From Bacteroidia bacterium (GTDB lineage Bacteria > Bacteroidota > Bacteroidia > NS11-12g > UBA955): DNA of 13,108 nucleotides. The notes under the pieces were generated by a model, which saw only the letters and a program-made list of their open reading frames with translations, did no database searches and was not told the DNA's origin. Position numbers and translations under genes: made by a program. Below, piece by piece: positions 1 to 4,853 of the stretch (the stretch's first letter is position 1; the number at the start of each line of letters is the position of its first letter). The stretch lies in the NCBI GenBank assembly GCA_023258655.1, contig JALQWO010000034.1, positions 1 through 13,108 on the forward strand. Direction: 5' to 3'.

Positions 1-1147
1 CACCACCCCAAATATCGGTGAGAACATTCTCATGAGGATGATTGTTGCGATTGTGATCCAAGGCAAGGGTAAATGCTGTGTCACCTTTTGTTTCTGCATA
101 AAAATGCATTTGATTTCTACCGTCGTTCCCCGCAGCACCCACAACAATTCTTCCTGCTCCTACCAAAGATTTCACAGATCTGTCAAACAAGGATGTCCCG
201 TCATGGGGACCGGTATGCATTCCCCAGCTCAAATTACATACAGCGGGCATTCCGAGTTGCTCCCCCAACTTAAACACGTATTGGTAGCCATCCAGGATGG
301 TTGGATTCGCCACAACATAATCGCCGAGTCCACTACCACCCAATGTATCATTGGCATACTTAATTCCAACAAAAGCCAACTGCGATTCTGGCGCCATTCC
401 GCGGTGTTTCCCATTGGGCGATGCGAGGCCTGATCCTCCCGCTATCCCCGCAACATGTGTTCCATGCGAACCATCATCGTCTATTGCCGATAAAATACTT
501 TGGGAATCTTTGTACTCAGTTCCATAGGAAAATCCCGCAGGATTGTTTCCATTAACTTGTTGATTCCAAAATCTTAATACCCGGTAATTACTTCCTTGAC
601 GATCGTAGAATGTGGGGTGATCCGTTTGAAAGCCAATATCTACAATGCCAACGAGAACTCCTTTTCCGGTATAATTTTGACTGAGTTGGTTTTGCAATCC
701 ATTTTCGGCAAGATCCACACGGCTGTGAATCCTGGCAGTATCATTCAACGGTCGAGCACTGTTTATCTTGGCAGAAATATCCAAGTACATCAAACCCGAC
801 TGCAGTATCAGTGATTGCCATCCATCTTCTGCAAAACGTACGTGTAACAATCGATAACTCGGGTTTTCCGGATCATGGATGCTGGAGAGCAATTCTACTT
901 TATCGGGCAACTCGAAGTGGCCATCAACCAACAATTGGGCATCGTATTTCCCATCAAACGTGGGAATGAGGGCATTGCGTAGGGAAAGATTGGTGAATAG
1001 TTGGGCGGTGGGACTCAATACCTGTGACTTGGACGACAATTGAGGCCCGATATTTTGTGCAGCATCCGCATTGGGTTGAGCAAAGGCCGTAAAGTTGAAA
1101 CACAAGAAGATTCCCAACGACAGCGTAAATCGGCTTAATTTTCCCAT
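1..1147 (-). CDS. Secreted subtilisin-like serine protease (S8), N-terminal part, cut by window edge
   Basis: Reading the minus strand from the ATG at 1147 gives 382 codons open to the window edge. Residues 1-23 form a signal peptide (MGKLSRF, hydrophobic core, TAFA then QP). About 130 residues of prodomain-like sequence follow, then the subtilisin fold. The catalytic Asp is about residue 170 in GIVDIGF, the catalytic His about 228 in SHGTHVAGIAGG, and the oxyanion-hole Asn about 341 in GAAGNDG. The Ser motif (GTSxA) should lie beyond the window and is not seen. The usual Thr/Ser after the catalytic Asp is Ile here, a mild departure. The family cleaves peptide bonds outside the cell or in the periplasm; the substrate is unknown. 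In Bacteroidota such enzymes often carry a type IX secretion sorting domain at the C-terminus, which cannot be checked here. The gene is divergent from tcdA, 41 bp away. The family call is firm; physiological role is open. Confidence 0.9.
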   Translation of the reverse strand, partial: MGKLSRFTLSLGIFLCFNFTAFAQPNADAAQNIGPQLSSKSQVLSPTAQLFTNLSLRNALIPTFDGKYDAQLLVDGHFELPDKVELLSSIHDPENPSYRLLHVRFAEDGWQSLILQSGLMYLDISAKINSARPLNDTARIHSRVDLAENGLQNQLSQNYTGKGVLVGIVDIGFQTDHPTFYDRQGSNYRVLRFWNQQVNGNNPAGFSYGTEYKDSQSILSAIDDDGSHGTHVAGIAGGSGLASPNGKHRGMAPESQLAFVGIKYANDTLGGSGLGDYVVANPTILDGYQYVFKLGEQLGMPAVCNLSWGMHTGPHDGTSLFDRSVKSLVGAGRIVVGAAGNDGRNQMHFYAETKGDTAFTLALDHNRNNHPHENVLTDIWGG

Positions 1148-1153
1148 ACCAAA

Positions 1154-1161
1154 CAAAGGTA
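1154..1161 (-). promoter_or_regulatory. -7 box of the S8 protease gene
   Basis: The minus strand reads TACCTTTG, a full match to the Bacteroidota -7 consensus TAnnTTTG. It ends 6 nt before the ATG at 1147, so transcription should begin at or next to the start codon. No clear -33 element is visible at the expected spacing. The identical octamer precedes rocD. Confidence 0.55.
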
Positions 1162-1175
1162 CTTCACTTTGATAC

Positions 1176-1183
1176 TAAATTTG
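1176..1183 (+). promoter_or_regulatory. -7 box of tcdA
   Basis: TAAATTTG matches TAnnTTTG and ends 5 nt before the tcdA ATG, predicting a leaderless mRNA. A TTG-type -33 element is not evident about 19 nt upstream. Only 14 nt separate it from the opposing -7 box of the protease gene. Confidence 0.5.
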
Positions 1184-1188
1184 CAGGT

Positions 1189-1905
1189 ATGGATTTATCG
1201 TGGTTAGAACGTACCGAGTTGTTGATTGGCAAAGAATCAGTAGAGCGACTGGCATCGCGAAATGTGTTAATCGTTGGACTCGGTGGGGTTGGTAGTTTTG
1301 CCGCTGAATTTGTGGCCCGAGCGGGCATCGGAAACTTAACCATTATCGATGGTGACATTGTAGACAAAACCAACAAGAACAGGCAGTTACCCGCGTTGAC
1401 GAGCACCGTTGGAGAAAAGAAGGCCGCGTTGATGGCAGCGCGTATTTTGGATATCAATCCCGATGTGAATTTGCGGGTGATTGATTCATTTCAACGTCCA
1501 GAGCATACCCAAGAACTGGTGCGTGCAGAACGATTTGATTATGTGATGGACTGCATTGATTCCGTTACACCCAAAGTATACTTGATTCGCAGTTGTATCG
1601 AAAACGGACAGCGGTTGATTTCGAGCATGGGCGCAGGCGGTAAAATGGATGCCTCATTGGTTGAAGTCACCGACATAGGAAAAACTTTCAACTGTCCTTT
1701 CGCCAAAAACGTGCGAAAAAGATTACACAAGAATGGCATATACAGTGGATTTAAGGCCGTTTTCAACAAAGGAGAATTGTGTCGTGACTCGGTAAGATTG
1801 ACCGATGGTAGCAATTTTAAAAAATCATTTTACGGCACAATTTCATACATGCCAGCACTTTTTGGATTGAGAATGGCCGCGGAAGTGATTCAAGATTTAC
1901 GCTGA
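1189..1905 (+). CDS. tcdA: tRNA threonylcarbamoyladenosine dehydratase (E1-like, ThiF family)
   Basis: The 238-residue cytosolic protein belongs to the E1/ThiF superfamily. TcdA uses ATP to cyclise the t6A base at position 37 of ANN-decoding tRNAs to ct6A. Visible signatures are the nucleotide-binding glycine loop GLGGVGS (about 30-36), the acidic end of the next strand (IDGD, 53-56), NKNRQ (62-66), DCIDSV (121-126) and SSMGAGGKMD (145-154). All are in TcdA order and spacing, and the opening WLERTELLIG block is also TcdA-like. It is about 30 residues shorter than E. coli TcdA, mainly in the C-terminal part. The ATG at 1189 is chosen because it directly follows a -7 box and keeps the N-terminal block. 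There is no Shine-Dalgarno. ThiF, MoeB and HesA are alternatives, but the conserved blocks favour TcdA. Confidence 0.9.
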   Translation: MDLSWLERTELLIGKESVERLASRNVLIVGLGGVGSFAAEFVARAGIGNLTIIDGDIVDKTNKNRQLPALTSTVGEKKAALMAARILDINPDVNLRVIDSFQRPEHTQELVRAERFDYVMDCIDSVTPKVYLIRSCIENGQRLISSMGAGGKMDASLVEVTDIGKTFNCPFAKNVRKRLHKNGIYSGFKAVFNKGELCRDSVRLTDGSNFKKSFYGTISYMPALFGLRMAAEVIQDLR

Positions 1906-1926
1906 GGTTTTGGTTGGAACGCTGAG
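1899..1926 (+). repeat. 8-bp direct repeat ACGCTGAG, 20-bp period
   Basis: ACGCTGAG occurs at 1899-1906 and again at 1919-1926, 20 bp apart start to start (about two helical turns). The first copy contains the tcdA stop codon. The pair brackets the -33 element of the lipoprotein promoter, so it could be an operator. A chance duplication is also possible. Confidence 0.4.
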
Positions 1927-1939
1927 ATAATTATATTTG
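1909..1939 (+). promoter_or_regulatory. Promoter of the lipocalin-like lipoprotein gene
   Basis: The -33 element TTTG (1909-1912) is separated by 19 nt from the -7 element TATATTTG (1932-1939). This is a complete Bacteroidota-type promoter with normal spacing. The -7 box ends 9 nt before the ATG at 1949, giving a leader of only a few bases. The -33 element starts just after the tcdA stop codon. Confidence 0.65.
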
Positions 1940-1948
1940 GGGCACATT

Positions 1949-2410
1949 ATGAAAAAATTCATCTTTAGTATTTCGGCTGTGGCGATGTTGTTTGCAGCCT
2001 CGTGTGATTCAACTGGATCCAATGGTGGCGCTATTGACATCAGTGGTAAAACAAAGCAAGAAGTGTTTATGTTGCATGCATGGGATTTGAGTTCTTGGAA
2101 CGACAGTTCTAGCCAAGACAATGTAAGTAACATCGATCCATGTATGAAAGACGACTTCTACACGTTTATTTCTACTTCACAAGTTGAAATCAACCGTTCT
2201 GCAGTTAAATGCGATCCCGCCGAAGCGGCAACTGAAAAATTTGCTTGGAGTATGGCCAGCGCCAATGACAACATGGTTACCGTGTTTGGATACACCTGGG
2301 ATATTTCCTCATTAACTGGAGAGCAAATTGTGTTAAGAAGAAAATATTTGTACAACTTTGGTGGTACCACCGAGTACATCTACTCAAAAGTGGTATTTAA
2401 GAAACACTAA
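1949..2410 (+). CDS. Small lipocalin-like lipoprotein
   Basis: The 153-residue precursor starts MKKFIFSISA and has a lipobox ending AASC, so Cys19 should be lipidated. The ATG at 1949 is preferred over an in-frame TTG at 1937, because the TTG lies inside the -7 box and only the ATG gives a clean lipoprotein signal. The mature part (about 135 residues) has a WDLSSW strand near 45-50, then PCMKDDFYTF (Cys65) and KCDP (Cys88), followed by alternating strands ending YSKVVFKKH. This Cys-KDD-YTF / KC pattern resembles the lipocalin-like lipoproteins common in Bacteroidota. It suggests a small beta-barrel with one disulphide in the periplasm or at the outer membrane. Ligand and role are unknown. It has its own promoter and ends directly against the convergent TPR gene. 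Confidence 0.75.
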   Translation: MKKFIFSISAVAMLFAASCDSTGSNGGAIDISGKTKQEVFMLHAWDLSSWNDSSSQDNVSNIDPCMKDDFYTFISTSQVEINRSAVKCDPAEAATEKFAWSMASANDNMVTVFGYTWDISSLTGEQIVLRRKYLYNFGGTTEYIYSKVVFKKH

Positions 2411-3415
2411 TTATTGAACATTATTCAACCCTTCCTTGGCCAATGCGTCATTGGGGTTGATAGACAGAGCGGCTTTGTATTCTTGCAGGGCCGCTTTTTT
2501 ATTGCCCATTTTTTCATAAGAATACCCTTTCAGGGCGTGGGCCTTATCAAACGATCCATTCAAATCCAATACCTTGTCGCACCAATCAATGCACTCCGCG
2601 TGATTGTCGAACAGCGATTGTATCACAGCCAAATTATAATGCGCAAATACATGATTGGGATTGACTTTGATCACGCGTTCGTAATACGATATTGCATCTG
2701 CGTATTTCAATTGGTTTTGCAGTATCAGGCCCAAGGTGTAAAGCGCCTCATCACTAAATTCATTCATCCGAACAGCTTTTGTCGCCCAAGCCATGGTTTG
2801 GGGATCGTTTCGATGGTGGAGAATCAGTACTTTTTGCATGACTGCATCAAAGTTCTCTGGGTTTACCGTCAATGCTCTGTCAATCAATGCTTCTGCTTTT
2901 GTTGTATCCTTTTGTTCTTTGTAGGCGATTGACAACAGCACAAAAGCGGGATCAGCGAATTCTGGCTGTTCCAGCAGCGACGTATATAGCTTGATGGCTT
3001 CCGGATATTGCTGTCGAGCCAAGTGATATTTGGCCAACAAGGATGTTGCTTCAAAGTAATCTGGCTTCAGTAATAGGGCTTGGGTCAAATGATATTTGGT
3101 CTTTTCAGCATCGGTAGAATCCATGGCAATCCATGTTTCTGCACATCGGAAATGATACAATGGCTGTTTGGGATTGATCTCAAGGGCATATTCAAAGTCC
3201 GCTATCGCGTCTTTGTATCGTTTTTCGTAATAGAATGTGTTGGCTCGCTTATAATAGAGCTCCGCATCATTGGGATTGGCATTAATTTTGGCTGAAACAG
3301 CGCGAATATCCTCTGAGTAGGTAGTATCCGTTTCACTGATAAATCTGCTTGCACCGCCCGGTGTATTGCAAGAGAAAGCAATGGTTAGAACGATTGATAG
3401 AACAATCTTCTTCAT
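2411..3415 (-). CDS. TPR-repeat lipoprotein
   Basis: The 334-residue protein starts MKKIVLSIVLTIAFSC, a short lipoprotein signal with the acceptor Cys at 16 (lipobox AFSC, with a less usual Phe at -2). The rest is about eight tetratricopeptide repeats from about residue 40 to the end. Typical helix signatures are AELYYKRANTFYYEKRYKDA, EALYTLGLILQNQLKYADA and HALKGYSYEKMGNKKAA, with NP at repeat ends. TPR arrays are protein-binding scaffolds; the partner cannot be read from sequence. The frame stays open upstream through the tRNA gene, so automatic callers may choose a start at 3451 or 3514, giving tRNA-derived residues such as RVRFPSRAQ. The start at 3415 is right because it opens the signal peptide. 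No promoter is seen between tRNA and ATG. The stop codon abuts that of the convergent lipoprotein gene. Confidence 0.88.
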   Translation of the reverse strand: MKKIVLSIVLTIAFSCNTPGGASRFISETDTTYSEDIRAVSAKINANPNDAELYYKRANTFYYEKRYKDAIADFEYALEINPKQPLYHFRCAETWIAMDSTDAEKTKYHLTQALLLKPDYFEATSLLAKYHLARQQYPEAIKLYTSLLEQPEFADPAFVLLSIAYKEQKDTTKAEALIDRALTVNPENFDAVMQKVLILHHRNDPQTMAWATKAVRMNEFSDEALYTLGLILQNQLKYADAISYYERVIKVNPNHVFAHYNLAVIQSLFDNHAECIDWCDKVLDLNGSFDKAHALKGYSYEKMGNKKAALQEYKAALSINPNDALAKEGLNNVQ

Positions 3416-3418
3416 TTG

Positions 3419-3504
3419 TGCTCGGGACGGGAATCGAACCCGTACTTTCATTACTGAAAACAGGATTTTAAGTCCTGCGCGTCTACCTATTCCGCCACCC
3501 GAGC
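3419..3504 (-). tRNA. tRNA-Leu (anticodon UAA)
   Basis: The minus strand folds as an 86-nt class II tRNA. The acceptor stem is GCTCGGG (3504-3498) with CCCGAGC (3426-3420), and the discriminator A is at 3419. The anticodon stem pairs CAGGA with TCCTG around the loop CTTAAAA, with anticodon TAA at 3470-3468. A long variable arm follows (TTTCAGTAATGAAA region), then the T arm ACGGG-TTCGATT-CCCGT. The long variable arm and UAA anticodon identify leucine (UUA/UUG codons). The 3' CCA is not encoded: after the discriminator comes CAA, so CCA must be added after processing. The next gene, the TPR lipoprotein, starts 3 nt downstream. Confidence 0.97.
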
Positions 3505-3511
3505 GGGAATG

Positions 3512-3519
3512 CAAAAATA
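3512..3519 (-). promoter_or_regulatory. -7 box of tRNA-Leu / TPR lipoprotein transcript
   Basis: The minus strand reads TATTTTTG, matching TAnnTTTG. It ends 7 nt before the mature tRNA 5' end, so the primary transcript would carry almost no 5' leader. A clear -33 element is missing. The T-run is also the tail of the predicted rocD terminator hairpin. Confidence 0.5.
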
Positions 3520-3544
3520 CGAAATTTTGGGGAGATTATTTCGT
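3513..3544 (-). terminator. Possible rocD terminator overlapping its stop codon
   Basis: On the minus strand, ACGAAAT (3544-3538) and ATTTCGT (3525-3519) form a perfect 7-bp inverted repeat with a 12-nt loop, followed by ATTTTT. The rocD stop TAA starts on the last base of the left arm. Only two of seven pairs are G-C, so termination would be weak, and readthrough into the tRNA is possible. Confidence 0.4.
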
Positions 3545-4762
3545 CACTGCTTCAATTGTACTTGCGATAATATCTGCTGCTGCATTGATTTGTTCCAGTG
3601 TGATTGTCAAAGGCGGTGCAAATCGAATGGTATGGGTATGGGTTTGCTTGGCGAGCAATCCATTCTGCTTCAGTGCCATACATACATCATAAGCGGTTTT
3701 CCCATCGCCAAATGGCAAAATATCAATGGCGTTCAACAAGCCCTTTCCGCGCACAGCAGAGATCACAGGAGAGTGTATGTCACGTAAGCGCGTGCGAAAA
3801 ACTTCCCCCAATGCCTCAGCATTCTCAGCCAATTTTTCATCCACCAACACTTGTAACGCAGACATGGCAACAGCGCATGCAAGGGGATTTCCACCAAATG
3901 TAGACCCATGCTGGCCTGGATGCAACACGTTCATTACTTCGTGGCTCGTCAACACAGCGCTCACAGGAAACACCCCGCCGCCCAACGCCTTTCCCAATAC
4001 CAAAATATCGGGCTTCACTCCAGCGTGGTCACAACAGAGCATTTTCCCTGTTCTGCCCAACCCTGTTTGCACTTCATCCGCAATCCATAACACATTGTAT
4101 TTACTGCAAAGCGCCCTTACACCCGCCAAGTACCCATCATCCGGTACGATCACCCCTGCTTCTCCTTGAATGGGTTCAACCATAAATGCTGCCACATGAC
4201 CGTCTTGAAAGATTTTGTCAAGTGCCTCCAAATCGTTGTATGGAACCACCTCGAATCCGGGTACAAAAGGACCAAAATCACCATAGCTATCGGGGTCTTG
4301 TGAACTAGATATTGCCGCGATGGTTCTACCCCAAAAATTCCCTGTGGCAAAAACAACTTTTGCTTGGTTTGCTGGGATTCCTTTGACCGTATATCCCCAT
4401 TTGCGCGCCAATTTTATCGCGGTCTCCCCTCCTTCCACACCTGTATTCATTGGTAAAACGCGATCAAAACCCAACAACTCAGTGATATATTTTTCAAAAG
4501 GACCCAATTGGTCATTGTGAAATGCTCGGCTCGTGAGGGTGATTCTCTGACTTTGGGAATGCAATGCATCCAAAATTCTGGGGTGACAATGTCCTTGATT
4601 CACGGCCGAATATGCTGCAAGAAAATCAAAATACATCTTCCCTTCCACATCCCATACAAATACGCCCTCTCCTTTCGACAATACCACTGGCAATGGGTGA
4701 TAGTTGTGGGCCCCGTATTGATTTTCTAATTCGATGTAATCTTGTGACTGTCGCATACTCAT
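3536..4762 (-). CDS. rocD: Ornithine aminotransferase
   Basis: The 408-residue class III PLP-dependent aminotransferase moves the delta-amino group of ornithine to 2-oxoglutarate, giving glutamate semialdehyde and linking arginine/ornithine to proline and glutamate. Diagnostic blocks are GAHNYHPLPVVLSKGEG near the N-terminus, SAVNQGHCHP, NTGVEGGETA (about 106-115, cofactor phosphate region), IADEVQTGLGRTG (Asp about 229, pyridine-ring contact), LGKALGGG (Schiff-base Lys about 258) and HGSTFGGNPLA. These match ornithine aminotransferases rather than acetylornithine or GABA enzymes. The length is normal. The start at 4762 is the first Met after the -7 box (4774-4767); Met at 4756 is equally possible. 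The frame continues upstream to 4825, but that stretch contains the promoter. The gene is divergent from the large envelope protein and followed by tRNA-Leu. Confidence 0.93.
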   Translation of the reverse strand: MSMRQSQDYIELENQYGAHNYHPLPVVLSKGEGVFVWDVEGKMYFDFLAAYSAVNQGHCHPRILDALHSQSQRITLTSRAFHNDQLGPFEKYITELLGFDRVLPMNTGVEGGETAIKLARKWGYTVKGIPANQAKVVFATGNFWGRTIAAISSSQDPDSYGDFGPFVPGFEVVPYNDLEALDKIFQDGHVAAFMVEPIQGEAGVIVPDDGYLAGVRALCSKYNVLWIADEVQTGLGRTGKMLCCDHAGVKPDILVLGKALGGGVFPVSAVLTSHEVMNVLHPGQHGSTFGGNPLACAVAMSALQVLVDEKLAENAEALGEVFRTRLRDIHSPVISAVRGKGLLNAIDILPFGDGKTAYDVCMALKQNGLLAKQTHTHTIRFAPPLTITLEQINAAADIIASTIEAVTK

Positions 4763-4766
4763 CCCA

Positions 4767-4774
4767 CAAAGGTA
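4767..4774 (-). promoter_or_regulatory. -7 box of rocD
   Basis: The minus strand reads TACCTTTG, a full TAnnTTTG match identical to the box before the S8 protease. It ends 4 nt before the ATG at 4762 or 10 nt before the ATG at 4756. The spacing suggests a leaderless or very short-leader mRNA. No convincing -33 element is seen. Confidence 0.5.
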
Positions 4775-4788
4775 ATACGGAGTGTGTG

Positions 4789-4819
4789 TTTGTTTATCGT
4801 GCGATGGTTTGTATATTCG
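4789..4819 (+). promoter_or_regulatory. Promoter of the large envelope protein gene
   Basis: TTTG (4789-4792), 19 nt, then TATATTCG (4812-4819), which has one mismatch to TAnnTTTG. The expected start site is about 4824-4827. This fits either a leaderless mRNA from the ATG at 4824 or a leader of about 28 nt before the ATG at 4854. It lies within 15 nt of the divergent rocD -7 box. Confidence 0.45.
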
Positions 4820-4853
4820 GAACATGCGGTATCAATACCCTAAGAATCAGTTA

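Noticed and set aside
32..433. Plus-strand open frame of 133 codons opposite the S8 protease
   Set aside because: Composition is unlike a protein and it is wholly antisense to a subtilisin with intact Asp, His and Asn motifs.
1937..1948. TTG start at 1937 for the lipocalin-like lipoprotein
   Set aside because: The TTG is part of the -7 box; the ATG at 1949 begins a normal lipoprotein signal.
2414..2428. TTGAA-CATTA-TTCAA hairpin as a terminator between the convergent genes
   Set aside because: Only 5 bp, one G-C pair, no T-run on either strand; it lies in the coding end of the TPR gene.
3416..3514. N-terminal extension of the TPR protein into the tRNA (starts at 3514 or 3451)
   Set aside because: The extra residues are the translated tRNA-Leu (GGIGRRAGLK, RVRFPSRAQ), a classic artefact; the signal peptide begins at 3415.
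3366..3692. Plus-strand open frame of 108 codons
   Set aside because: It contains the antisense of the tRNA (ARDGNRTRT), another common artefact, and runs across the antisense of rocD; no start signal.
4782..4853. GTG start at 4782 for the envelope protein
   Set aside because: It places the promoter elements (4789-4819) inside the coding sequence and adds a Cys-rich stretch before the signal peptide.
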